Translations under genes and position numbers: made by a program
Notes under the pieces: model-generated
What the model was told of the DNA's origin: nothing
Seen by the model: only the letters and a program-made list of their open reading frames with translations
Databases searched by the model: none
Shown here: one piece after another, positions 24,533 to 32,865 of the stretch
Position numbering within the stretch: the first letter of the stretch is position 1
Layout of the letters: each line of letters starts with the position of its first letter
Assembly: GCF_000204015.1 (NCBI RefSeq)
Contig: NZ_GL883077.1
Coordinates: 1,363,323-1,427,322, forward strand
DNA: 64,000 nt
Direction: 5' to 3'
Origin: Asticcacaulis biprosthecium C19
Lineage (GTDB): Bacteria > Pseudomonadota > Alphaproteobacteria > Caulobacterales > Caulobacteraceae

Positions 24533-25552
24533 TTGACAAATCCTACGATCGTGGAAGTGGCCAGGCTTGCCGGCGTTTCGATTACCACGGTGTCCCGATG
24601 CCTGAATACGCCCGACAAGGTCGGCAAGAAGACTCTCGCCAAGGTGCGAAAAGTCATTCAGGACATCAATTTCAGCCCGAACGTCCTGGCCCAGAGTTTT
24701 CGCCGCGGGCGCACCAACATCATCCTGGTCGTCGTCCATGAGATCGGAAGCTGGTTATTTGCCGACATCATGGAAGGGATCCGCGCCGTCGTCGACGGGC
24801 GCTATTCGATCATCCTGACTGAGTCGCGTCCGGATGTGACGGAAAACGGCACCTTCATCGATATGCTGGTGGCCAGGCAGGTCGAAGGCGTCATCCTGCT
24901 GTGCTCGCCCCTGCCGTTCAGCCGCAAACTGATCGAACTCGCCAAGTCGAAACCCCTGCCGATCGTCATCGGTCTGGAACCGGTCAGCGACGACCTCGGT
25001 CAGTTCCCCAGCGTGCACATCGATAATCACCAGGCCGCCTACGATGCCACGCAGTATCTGATCCGCCTGGGCCACGCGGAAATCGTGTTTGTTTCCGGGC
25101 CGAAGAATTCTTACGTCACCAAGGACCGGGAACTGGGCTTCCTCGCCGCGATGCGCGACGGCGGGCTGACCGTGGACAGTGACAGGGTCATCCATTCTGA
25201 CCTCAGCGCGAATGGCGGTATCAACAGCGCTATCGAGATCCTGGCGCGTCCGTCGCGGCCGTCGGCGATTTTCTGCGCCAATGACGATGTCGCCATGGGA
25301 GTCATGAGTGTGGCCACAAAGCGGGGGCTTCGTGTGCCGGAAGACCTGTCGGTCATGGGGTTCGACGATACGCGCTACGCCGCTCTGACAAATCCGGCGC
25401 TGTCGACCGTGCTGCAGCCGGCCCGCGACATCGGCATGAAGGCGGCGCAGAAGCTGCTTCAGGCGATCGAACGTCCTGACGACGACGCCGCCAGGACGGA
25501 AATTCTGCCGCACCGTATTGTGGTTCGCGATTCCACCGCGCTCAGGCGCTGA
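24533..25552 (+). CDS. LacI-family transcriptional regulator
   Basis: The 339-residue repressor starts at TTG 24533 with CGGAG upstream at 24522-24526. Residues 4-50 form the LacI helix-turn-helix (TIVEVARLAGVSITTVSRCL), with the hinge helix NVLAQSFRRGRTN. The periplasmic-binding-like domain includes VIGLEPVSDD and FCANDDVAMGV, and DDTRYAALTNPALSTV near its end. A GTTACCAT half-site lies at 24407-24414 upstream, like the halves in the two operators at 26780 and 26878. It therefore probably controls the neighbouring reductase and GH3/GH5 genes. Confidence 0.92.
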   Translation: MTNPTIVEVARLAGVSITTVSRCLNTPDKVGKKTLAKVRKVIQDINFSPNVLAQSFRRGRTNIILVVVHEIGSWLFADIMEGIRAVVDGRYSIILTESRPDVTENGTFIDMLVARQVEGVILLCSPLPFSRKLIELAKSKPLPIVIGLEPVSDDLGQFPSVHIDNHQAAYDATQYLIRLGHAEIVFVSGPKNSYVTKDRELGFLAAMRDGGLTVDSDRVIHSDLSANGGINSAIEILARPSRPSAIFCANDDVAMGVMSVATKRGLRVPEDLSVMGFDDTRYAALTNPALSTVLQPARDIGMKAAQKLLQAIERPDDDAARTEILPHRIVVRDSTALRR

Positions 25553-25568
25553 TCCGTAGGGGCCTTGG

Positions 25569-26597
25569 TCAGGGCGAATGCCAGATGCTCACGTCGGGGC
25601 CGGCGTAAATATCAATGGCATCCAGTTCCTCGCGGCTGAAGGCCAGGTTATCCAACGCCTTCAGCGTGTCGGCCAACTGTGCGACGGTGCGCGCACCCAC
25701 CAGGGCTGACGTCACACCCGGATTGCGCAAGACCCAGGCTATGGCCATCTGCGCCAGGCTTTGACCGCGTTGACGGGCGATCTCGTTCAGCGCGCTCACC
25801 CGGCGCAGGGTGTCGGGCGTGACCCATTCCTTGCGGAACGATCCGCCTTTTGCCCCGCGGGCGTCTGCCGGGATCCCGCCCAGATATCGGTCGCTCAGCA
25901 GGCCTTGGGCGAGCGGCGAAAAGGCGATGCAGCCGGCGCCGATCACATCCAGCGTCGCCAGCAGATCGCGTTCGATCCAGCGATTCAGCATCGAATAGGA
26001 GGGCTGATGGATCAACAGGGGTACCTGCCACCACTCCAGGATTTCCGCTGCCTTGGCCGTTACCTCCGCCGAATAGGACGAAATGCCGACATACAGCGCC
26101 TTGCCTTGCTGATGCAGGCTGGCCAGCGCGCCCATGGTTTCTTCCAGCGGCGTTTCCGCATCCATGCGATGCGAATAGAAGATGTCGACATAGTCGACGC
26201 CCATCCGCTTCAGACTCTGGTCACAGGAGGCGATCAGGTATTTGCGCGAGCCACCGACATCGCCATAGGGGCCGGGCCACATGTCCCAGCCGGCCTTGGT
26301 CGAGATGATCAGTTCGTCGCGATGGCTTTTGAAGTCGCTAGCCATCACGCGACCGAACGTCTCTTCGGCCGAACCGAACGGCGGCCCATAGTTGTTGGCC
26401 AGGTCGAAATGGGTGATGCCATTATCGAACGCATGGCGAAGGATGGCGCGGCCCGTTTCATAAACGTCATCACCGCCGAAATTTTGCCAAAGCCCCAGCG
26501 AAATCGCCGGCAGCTTCAGCCCTGACCGGCCGCAGCGGCGATAGGGCATGGTGTCGTAACGCGTGGGGGCGGCGCTATAGGGAACAGGAAAGGCCAT
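25569..26597 (-). CDS. YghZ-type aldo/keto reductase (glyceraldehyde 3-phosphate reductase-like)
   Basis: The 342-residue protein from ATG 26597 closely follows the YghZ/Gpr group: YRRCGRSGLKLPAISLGLW, THFDLANNYGPPFGSAEE, LIISTKAGWDMWPGPYG, DYVDIFYSHRMD, and CIAFSPLAQGLLSDRYL. These NADPH enzymes reduce L-glyceraldehyde 3-phosphate and other aldehydes such as methylglyoxal. It is divergent from the GH3 gene with two operators between, so it may belong to the same glucan regulon. A longer start at 26795 would overlap those operators. Confidence 0.92.
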   Translation of the reverse strand: MAFPVPYSAAPTRYDTMPYRRCGRSGLKLPAISLGLWQNFGGDDVYETGRAILRHAFDNGITHFDLANNYGPPFGSAEETFGRVMASDFKSHRDELIISTKAGWDMWPGPYGDVGGSRKYLIASCDQSLKRMGVDYVDIFYSHRMDAETPLEETMGALASLHQQGKALYVGISSYSAEVTAKAAEILEWWQVPLLIHQPSYSMLNRWIERDLLATLDVIGAGCIAFSPLAQGLLSDRYLGGIPADARGAKGGSFRKEWVTPDTLRRVSALNEIARQRGQSLAQMAIAWVLRNPGVTSALVGARTVAQLADTLKALDNLAFSREELDAIDIYAGPDVSIWHSP

Positions 26598-26779
26598 GGG
26601 GTCAGCTCTCGGGGAGTGGGTTGTTGAGGTCAGCCAGGACGGTAGCGGCGACGCGGACAGTCTGATGGAAGACCGGTATCCCGCGCACCCATCCAAGGTA
26701 GAGCAGCTCGTGGGGCCATGGTCGTATCGAGCGTACACGGCAAAGCTCCGGCTGTTCCCGCGTGACCTTGTTGTAGAAA

Positions 26780-26795
26780 ATGGTAACGTTGTCAA
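26780..26795. promoter_or_regulatory. LacI-type operator ATGGTAACGTTGTCAA
   Basis: The centre CG and flanking TAACGTT are typical of LacI/GalR sites. It shares the ATGGTAAC half (inverted) with the site at 26878. It lies between the reductase and GH3 genes. Confidence 0.6.
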
Positions 26796-26877
26796 TTGGA
26801 ATGCTGTGGTCTGGGCGAAATTTTCAGAAGCTGATTAAATCGCGTTTGCTATTGGGCCTCTATCGGTGGTATCTTTT

Positions 26878-26893
26878 ATGAAAACGTTACCAT
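26878..26893. promoter_or_regulatory. LacI-type operator ATGAAAACGTTACCAT
   Basis: This imperfect palindrome centres on AACGTT and ends six bases before the GGAGG of the GH3 gene. With the 26780 site, 98 bases away, it could support looping or roadblock repression by the LacI protein at 24533. Confidence 0.6.
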
Positions 26894-26910
26894 TGCTTGG
26901 AGGATTGCCT

Positions 26911-29391
26911 GTGAAACTCGACCCGAAAATTTGCCGCAATCCCTTTGTGGTGTCATGGCTGGCCCTGATGGTCGCGGCATCCCCTGTGTGGGCCGCGACG
27001 CCCGGAAAGGCGGATCAGGCCGCCGTCCATCCGGCGAAATGGCCCGCCGCCCGGTCGCCGATCGGTCTTGATAAGGCGACCGAAGCCAAAATCACCGCCA
27101 TGCTGGCTCAGATGAGCGTCGAGCAGAAGGTGGGGCAGATCATTCAGCCGGAATGGAAGACGATCAAGCCGGAAGAGGTTATCCAATATCACATCGGCTC
27201 TATCGAAAACGGCGGCGGCGCCGTGCCTGGGGGCAACAAACACGCTACAGTCAAGGACTGGGTCGATCTGATCGAGCCGTATTACCAGGCCTCGGTCGCG
27301 CCCGGCCAGAAAGTGACCATACCGCTGATCTGGGCGTCGGATGCCGTGCATGGGCACAACAATGTCTATGGCGCCACGCTGTTTCCCCACAATATCGGCT
27401 TAGGCGCCGCCAATGATCCTGAGCTGATCCGCAGGATCGGGGAGGTGACGGCTGCCGAAGTTCGCTCGACCGGCATGGACTGGACGTTTGCGCCCACCAT
27501 CGCTGTGGCGCGCGATGACCGCTGGGGGCGCACCTATGAAAGCTATTCCGAAGATCCGCGCATTGCTTCGACATATGCGGCCGCCATGGTCGCGGGAATT
27601 CAAGGGACGGGGGCTGACTTCCTGGGCCCAAACCATGTGATTGCGACGGCGAAGCATTTTTTGGGTGATGGCTCCACGGATGGCGGTCGCGACCAGGGCG
27701 ATTCAACCGTTTCCGAAACAGACCTGGCACGCCTGCACGGAGCGCCCTATGTCGATGCCATAAATACCGGAACACAGTCCGTGATGGCGTCGTTCAACTC
27801 CTGGCAAGGCGTCAAGCTGCATGCCAATAAAGGGCTGCTGACGGGGGTCCTAAAAGGCAGGATGGGGTTCGATGGCTTTATTATGGGTGATTGGCTGGCG
27901 CACGGTCAAATCCCCGGCTGTACGAATTCGGATTGTTCCCAGGCCTTCAATGCCGGCCTGGATATCTACAACCAGCCTCAGGACTGGAAGCTGCTCTACG
28001 CCAACCTGCTGCGTGACGTGAAGAATGGGACCATTCCGATGGCCCGTCTGGACGATGCTGTCCGCCGCATCTTGCGGGTCAAGTTCCGGATGGGCGTGTT
28101 CGATCAGCCGTCGCCGGCCAACCGGCCCGCTACATTTCAGCCGATCGGCACGCCGCAGCATCGCGCCATCGCCCGCGAAGCCGTGGCAAAATCGATGGTC
28201 CTGCTAAAAAACAACGGCGTGCTGCCGCTGAAGCCCGGCGCCACGGTTTTGATCGCCGGAAACGGGGCCGACAATATTGCCATGCAGTCGGGCGGCTGGA
28301 CCCTGAGCTGGCAGGGCGCGGACAACAGCAATAATGATTTTCCCGGTGCCACCTCGATCTATGAAGGCCTGAAAGCTCAGATCGAGGCGAAGGGCGGGCA
28401 GGCTTTGTTCAGTCCCGACGCCACCGCGCCGCAAAAGCCTGACGTCGCCATTGTGGTCTTCGGTGAAACGCCCTACGCCGAATTCATGGGCGATCAGTCC
28501 GACGTCGCCCTGCACTATGGCAACACCGAATCTTTGGCCCTGCTCAAGTCTTTGAAGGCGCAAGGCATACCGGTGGTGGCTGTGCTGCTATCCGGGCGGC
28601 CGCTATACCTCAATCCGCACATCAATGCCGCCGACGCCTTTGTCGCCGCCTGGCTTCCGGGATCGGAAGGCGCAGGTGTCGCCGATGTACTGGTTGGAGA
28701 CAAAGACTTCCAGGGACGCCTTAGCTTTTCGTGGCCGAAGCGGCCCGACCAGACGCCGCTGAACGTCGGCGACGTCAATTATGATCCGCAGTTCGCCTAC
28801 GGCTTCGGTCTGAGCTACGCCCAACCGGCCCAGACGGCGCAACTGCCCGAAGTCGCCAGCACGACCAAGTACGGCGAGAAGAACGTCTATTTCAGCAAGG
28901 GTACGGTTTGGAATGGCTACGGTGTCACGCTAAGCGACAACGACAATCATCGCATGGACTATGTCGGCACCCAAACCACGCTTTACGGCACTGCGGCCCT
29001 GACGGTATCGCCGCAGGATGATGCCAGCCTGCGGGCTGTGTGGAACGGCAAGACGCAGGCCTCTCTGTCGGTTGGCGCCGAGGCGCCATCCGACATCGCG
29101 CGTGAAGCCAACGGGGCGATGGTCCTGTCCATGACCCTGCGGGTCAATGCGGCACCGACCAAAGAGGTCCGGCTAGGCGTCGGCAGCGCCTCGGTGCCGG
29201 TCACCGCGTGGCTGGCGGAGGCATCGTCCGCCTATAGGGTCTTGTCGGTACCCCTGTCGTGCTTCACGAGTCAGGACCTGTCGGCGACCCCGACCGTGAT
29301 GCAACTGACGACCGAAGGCGCGCTCGATATTTCCATTCAGGACATCCGCCTCGGCGAGACGAAGCCCGGCGCCGCTTGCCCGACGCAATAA
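26911..29391 (+). CDS. Glycoside hydrolase family 3 beta-glucosidase (ExoP-like)
   Basis: The 826-residue enzyme starts at GTG 26911, seven bases after GGAGG, giving a clean signal peptide (VVSWLALMVAASPVWA). The family 3 TIM-barrel domain has DWTFAPTIAVARDDRWGRTY and KHFLGDG; the nucleophile is D327 in GFIMGDWLAHG. The second domain has VLLKNNGVLPLKPG and VIVVFGETPYAEFMGDQSD. A further C-terminal beta-sandwich (about residues 650-826) matches the extra domain of ExoP-type exo-beta-1,3/1,4-glucanases. It probably releases glucose from beta-glucan oligosaccharides in the periplasm. GH5 follows 38 bases on. Confidence 0.93.
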   Translation: MKLDPKICRNPFVVSWLALMVAASPVWAATPGKADQAAVHPAKWPAARSPIGLDKATEAKITAMLAQMSVEQKVGQIIQPEWKTIKPEEVIQYHIGSIENGGGAVPGGNKHATVKDWVDLIEPYYQASVAPGQKVTIPLIWASDAVHGHNNVYGATLFPHNIGLGAANDPELIRRIGEVTAAEVRSTGMDWTFAPTIAVARDDRWGRTYESYSEDPRIASTYAAAMVAGIQGTGADFLGPNHVIATAKHFLGDGSTDGGRDQGDSTVSETDLARLHGAPYVDAINTGTQSVMASFNSWQGVKLHANKGLLTGVLKGRMGFDGFIMGDWLAHGQIPGCTNSDCSQAFNAGLDIYNQPQDWKLLYANLLRDVKNGTIPMARLDDAVRRILRVKFRMGVFDQPSPANRPATFQPIGTPQHRAIAREAVAKSMVLLKNNGVLPLKPGATVLIAGNGADNIAMQSGGWTLSWQGADNSNNDFPGATSIYEGLKAQIEAKGGQALFSPDATAPQKPDVAIVVFGETPYAEFMGDQSDVALHYGNTESLALLKSLKAQGIPVVAVLLSGRPLYLNPHINAADAFVAAWLPGSEGAGVADVLVGDKDFQGRLSFSWPKRPDQTPLNVGDVNYDPQFAYGFGLSYAQPAQTAQLPEVASTTKYGEKNVYFSKGTVWNGYGVTLSDNDNHRMDYVGTQTTLYGTAALTVSPQDDASLRAVWNGKTQASLSVGAEAPSDIAREANGAMVLSMTLRVNAAPTKEVRLGVGSASVPVTAWLAEASSAYRVLSVPLSCFTSQDLSATPTVMQLTTEGALDISIQDIRLGETKPGAACPTQ

Positions 29392-29429
29392 AACCCAGGA
29401 AAAGTCTGGAGGCCAAGAAAGGTTTGGAC

Positions 29430-31154
29430 ATGAAGGCGATGCTTATTCACGGCCGGCGACTCGCCTGCCTTCTTGTCGCGGTGATGTCCGCTCATGTCGC
29501 GCCAGCATTCGCGGTTGGCGCAGGCGATGCCGGCGCAGCCTTTGGTGACAGCCGTTACACGGGTGAGGCTCAGAAAATCCCCGGGACGGTCCACGCCGCC
29601 TATTATGACACCGGCGGTGAAGGTGTCGCCTATCACGACACGGACAGTCAAAATCACGGCAGCGGTGCGCTGAATCCGCTTGATGGCAGCTATCTGCACG
29701 CTTTCCGGGCCCAGGAGGGCGTCGATATCTCGTTCACGAAGTTCGAGAATCCGGGCATTGAAGTCGATGACAGTCCGTTCAACCACGTGGTCCCGCCGGT
29801 TGATCAGCTGTATGTCGGCTGGACCGAGCCCGGCGAGTGGTTCAATCTGACGGTCGATGTGGCGCACGACGGCGAATATGTCGGTGACCTGCTGTACACC
29901 TCCCAGCACGGCGGCACGATTGCGATCGACGTCAATGGCGCGCCGGCGACGGGAGATCTGACGCTGCCCGCCACGGCCGATCTGGCGGATACCGTTGCCT
30001 GGCGGCAATGGCACCATTGGGATGAAGCCAAGGGGGTGATCCGGCTCAAACTGACGGCGGGGCTGAATCGGCTGACCGTGCGGGTCCAGTCCGGTGGCGA
30101 TATGAACTTTGCGACCCTGACGTTTCGTGAGGCGGCGGCAGCGCCCGACGCCCATCAAGCCGCAGCGGCCATGGGGATGGGCTTCAATCTCGGCCAGATG
30201 TTTGACAACACTCAGCATCCGCCGACCCTGGCGGCTGCCAAACCCAAGATCGATGCCTATTACGACCGGGGCTTTCGGGTTGTCCGCATCCCGGTGACCT
30301 GGACCGAACCGGTTGGCGGTGTCGTGATCGCGGACCCCATGACTGGCAGGGTTGATCGCGGGTCCGATCGGCTCAACGCCCTGAAGGCCGTTGTCGACTA
30401 TGCCCTCAGCAAGCCAGGTCTTTATGTCGTGCTCAACGCCCACCATGAGAAGGACCTCAAGGATTTCACTCGCGCCAAGGTCCTGGAAACCCTTTGGTCC
30501 GATATCAGCGACATCTTCAGGGACCGCGACCATCGCCTGCTGTTTGAAATCCTGAACGAGCCGCATTTGAGCAACCGCGATGCCATGCCGCCCGAGCACC
30601 TGCGTCACATGACCGGTCTGGCCTATCGCCAGATTCGCAGCGACGATGTCCGGCGCATCGTGATCATTGGCGGCAACCAGTGGTTCGCCGCGGCGGAAAT
30701 GGCGCGTACCTGGCCGGACCTGGAGACCGTTGGCGGCGGCAAGGACCCTTATGTGATGGCGACATTTCATCACTATGACCCGTGGACCTTCAGTGGTGAT
30801 AACCAGGGCGACTATGCCGACCCATGGACGGCGGCGGACATTGCCCGGCCGATGCAGGCCATGGCCGATTGGGCGCAAACGGTCGGTGGCGGCATGCCTG
30901 TCTTTATCGGCGAATGGGGCGTCGGATGGCAAAGCCGCTACAAAACGATGAACTGCAACAATATCCGCCAGTGGTACGCGCAGTTTCCGCGGCATGCGGC
31001 GACGATGGCTATGCCGACAGCCGTCTGGGACGATGGCGGCTGGTTCCAGGTCTACGATCACGCCACGGACCAGTTCGGCAATAACCTGATCGATTGCATG
31101 GAGAGGGGCTGCGTCGTCGCCCCGCGCGAGCGCTTCCACCCTGACTGTCTGTGA
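29430..31154 (+). CDS. Glycoside hydrolase family 5 cellulase with N-terminal CBM6-like domain
   Basis: The 574-residue secreted protein has a signal peptide (LACLLVAVMSAHVAPAFA), a carbohydrate-binding beta-sandwich (about residues 45-235: IPGTVHAAYYDTGGEGVAYH, WFNLTVDVAHDGEY, LTVRVQSGGDMNF) and a family 5 catalytic barrel. The acid/base is E377 in LLFEILNEPH and the nucleophile E495 in VFIGEWGVGW. Expected activity is endo-beta-1,4-glucanase or a related endo-glucanase. It is cotranscribed with the GH3 beta-glucosidase and supplies its oligosaccharides. The start follows GGAGG at 29409-29413 at some distance. Confidence 0.92.
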   Translation: MKAMLIHGRRLACLLVAVMSAHVAPAFAVGAGDAGAAFGDSRYTGEAQKIPGTVHAAYYDTGGEGVAYHDTDSQNHGSGALNPLDGSYLHAFRAQEGVDISFTKFENPGIEVDDSPFNHVVPPVDQLYVGWTEPGEWFNLTVDVAHDGEYVGDLLYTSQHGGTIAIDVNGAPATGDLTLPATADLADTVAWRQWHHWDEAKGVIRLKLTAGLNRLTVRVQSGGDMNFATLTFREAAAAPDAHQAAAAMGMGFNLGQMFDNTQHPPTLAAAKPKIDAYYDRGFRVVRIPVTWTEPVGGVVIADPMTGRVDRGSDRLNALKAVVDYALSKPGLYVVLNAHHEKDLKDFTRAKVLETLWSDISDIFRDRDHRLLFEILNEPHLSNRDAMPPEHLRHMTGLAYRQIRSDDVRRIVIIGGNQWFAAAEMARTWPDLETVGGGKDPYVMATFHHYDPWTFSGDNQGDYADPWTAADIARPMQAMADWAQTVGGGMPVFIGEWGVGWQSRYKTMNCNNIRQWYAQFPRHAATMAMPTAVWDDGGWFQVYDHATDQFGNNLIDCMERGCVVAPRERFHPDCL

Positions 31155-31176
31155 AGTCCGGGGTTTACGAGCCCGC

Positions 31177-32262
31177 TCAGGCGCTTTCGCGTGCGCGCAG
31201 CTGGAAACCGAGATCGATGGTTTTGCGCGGGACGGTCTGTCCTTCGATCAGGGCCAGCAGCATGTGGGCGGACTGGACGCCGATGTCGTAGCGCGGCGTG
31301 GCGATGGTCGTTAACGATGGCACGCTGCATTCTGACATGGGCAGGTCGTTGAACCCCGCCACAGCCAGTTGGTTCGGCACCTGAATGCCGCGGCGCAGGC
31401 ATTCGAACAGAGCACCTTGAGCCAAGTCGTCGTTACAGAAGAAAACCGCATCGGTATCGGGTGCCTGTTCCAGCAGCCGGCGCAAAAGCGCCGCGCCCAG
31501 GGCGACCGAAGACTGGTCCGGAACCAGAACCTCGCGGTGCGATTCGTAGAGCCCGGCCTTGATGATGGTGTCGCGATACCCCCGGTTCCGTGCCAGGGTT
31601 CGTGGATCCAGCTGCGACGCCACAAAGGCGATTCGGCGGTGGCCCTTGGCGAGCAGGTGTTCCGTCATGGCCTGGGCGGCGGCTTCCTGCGAGAAGCCCA
31701 CGCTGTAGGTGCCTTCGCGGTCGGAAAGCTCCATCATGTGCACGATCGGAATGCCGGCCTGATCGATGAGCTGCCGGGTTGCCTCGCGATAGTTGAAGCC
31801 GGTCAGCAGCATGCCGTCGGGGGCAAAGGCCAGATAGGCGCGGACCAGCGCCTCTTCTTCTTCGGCGGAGTAGTGGTTGACCCCCATCAGCATCTGGTAG
31901 CCGTGGGCGCGAAACACCTTTTCGATGCCGGTCACGGTGTCGACAAACACCGAGTTGCTGAGCGACGGCACCAGGACGGCAATGTTCATCGACCGGTTTG
32001 ACGCCAGAGCGCTGGCAGCGCGGTTGCGGACATACCCCAGATCATCGGCGGCCTGCTGGATGCGCCGGCGAAGATCCTCGGACACCTTGTCGGGCCGACC
32101 AAAAGCGCGCGAAACCGTAATCGTCGATACGCCCACCCGTTTTGCGACGTCGTCAAGAGTCGCGCGGCCGGTGCTGGAGGCGCGGGATGCCAGTTTTGAT
32201 GCCCTGTCCAAAATGCCCGAACCTGCCCTTTGCTCGCCCCGAAAAGTCCCTTTCTCGTTCAT
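31177..32262 (-). CDS. LacI-family regulator, gluconate-operon type
   Basis: The 361-residue protein from ATG 32262 has a basic N-terminal extension of about 28 residues, then the helix-turn-helix TLDDVAKRVGVSTITVSRAF, hinge helix RAASALASNRSMNIAVLVPS, and a ligand domain (GIPIVHMMELSD, FFCNDDLAQGALFECLRRGI, GFNDLPMSECSVPSLTTIATP) like GntR of gluconate operons. Four AGCGCT-centred operators lie upstream; one is 24 bases before its start, suggesting autoregulation. The adjacent TonB receptor, gluconate kinase and GntP genes are the likely targets. Confidence 0.9.
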   Translation of the reverse strand: MNEKGTFRGEQRAGSGILDRASKLASRASSTGRATLDDVAKRVGVSTITVSRAFGRPDKVSEDLRRRIQQAADDLGYVRNRAASALASNRSMNIAVLVPSLSNSVFVDTVTGIEKVFRAHGYQMLMGVNHYSAEEEEALVRAYLAFAPDGMLLTGFNYREATRQLIDQAGIPIVHMMELSDREGTYSVGFSQEAAAQAMTEHLLAKGHRRIAFVASQLDPRTLARNRGYRDTIIKAGLYESHREVLVPDQSSVALGAALLRRLLEQAPDTDAVFFCNDDLAQGALFECLRRGIQVPNQLAVAGFNDLPMSECSVPSLTTIATPRYDIGVQSAHMLLALIEGQTVPRKTIDLGFQLRARESA

Positions 32263-32285
32263 GTACCGAATCTGTGAAAATTGCA

Positions 32286-32301
32286 ATGATAGCGCTGTCA
32301 T
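32286..32301. promoter_or_regulatory. LacI-type operator ATGATAGCGCTGTCAT
   Basis: A near-perfect 16-bp palindrome centred on AGCGCT, 23 bases before the regulator start codon. Probably autoregulatory. Confidence 0.75.
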
Positions 32302-32592
32302 TTTTGGATTCGGCAAAAATCTTATACGGTCTGCTTATTTATCGCTTGTGATTGGGATGGGTAATCCGTGAGCGGTCGCGGCGAGTTGTTGACGCTTGTT
32401 GCCATTCACGCCATGGCGCGTTTTGCATTTCGTGGTAAAAAATTAATATAATCAATTATATATGCAATTTTATAGAGCTTGCGTCGCTGTGTTTCGTCAA
32501 TGGTGTTTGGGGGCCGGGCTGCCTGTTCTCTTCTGGTTTGGTGTGCTGGGCGGGAAAATTTCGGACGACGTCGTCATTTTTCTGATCCGGGC

Positions 32593-32621
32593 TTGACAAT
32601 ATGCCGCTTTGAACTTAGCAA
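32593..32621 (+). promoter_or_regulatory. Candidate promoter for the TonB receptor gene
   Basis: TTGACA (32593-32598) is followed after 17 bases by TAGCAA, a weak -10. The first downstream operator begins 27 bases further on, where a bound repressor would block early elongation. Confidence 0.4.
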
Positions 32622-32648
32622 TAGTCTGACCGATACATGCCAGTCTAA

Positions 32649-32664
32649 ATGTTAGCGCTGTCAT
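32649..32664. promoter_or_regulatory. LacI-type operator ATGTTAGCGCTGTCAT, copy 1
   Basis: First of three evenly spaced copies ahead of the TonB receptor gene. The core TTAGCGCTGTCAT is shared by all three. Confidence 0.8.
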
Positions 32665-32736
32665 CGGCAAGAATAATGAATTGGGAATAACGCCGGGCGC
32701 CTGGTGCGAAGTCAGGACGCTCTAATTGACGGTTTT

Positions 32737-32752
32737 GTGTTAGCGCTGTCAT
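32737..32752. promoter_or_regulatory. LacI-type operator GTGTTAGCGCTGTCAT, copy 2
   Basis: Second copy, 88 bases after the first, differing only in its first base. Confidence 0.78.
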
Positions 32753-32822
32753 CGCGATCGAGGCAACTCTGGAGCATGGGTCTTGCAAGGCCTGGCCTGC
32801 GTGTGTCTTGTCAGATTGTTGA

Positions 32823-32838
32823 ATGTTAGCGCTGTCAT
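32823..32838. promoter_or_regulatory. LacI-type operator ATGTTAGCGCTGTCAT, copy 3
   Basis: Third copy, 86 bases after the second and identical to the first. It ends 27 bases before the receptor start codon and close to its ribosome binding site. Confidence 0.8.
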
Positions 32839-32865
32839 TTGCCGCTCGTGAAGGGAAAGACACGC

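Larger units (their letters stand above)
26598..26910. other. Divergent regulatory gap between reductase and GH3 genes
   Basis: The gap contains two AACGTT-centred operators (26780-26795 and 26878-26893), an AT-rich centre, and a GGAGG ribosome binding site at 26899-26903 for the GH3 gene. No gene is supported. Upstream in-frame ATG codons of the GH3 reading frame overlap the second operator and are unlikely to be used. Confidence 0.6.
32263..32865. other. 600-bp divergent control region of the aldonate locus
   Basis: The region holds four LacI-type operators (32286, 32649, 32737, 32823), an AT-rich tract around 32440-32475, and a candidate promoter at 32593-32621 facing the TonB receptor gene. 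I see no gene. The length of the leader and the even spacing of three operators point to elaborate control. Confidence 0.6.

Noticed and set aside
26866-26910. Earlier ATG starts for the GH3 gene
   Set aside because: They lie within or before the operator at 26878 and spoil the signal peptide; GTG 26911 has a perfect GGAGG.
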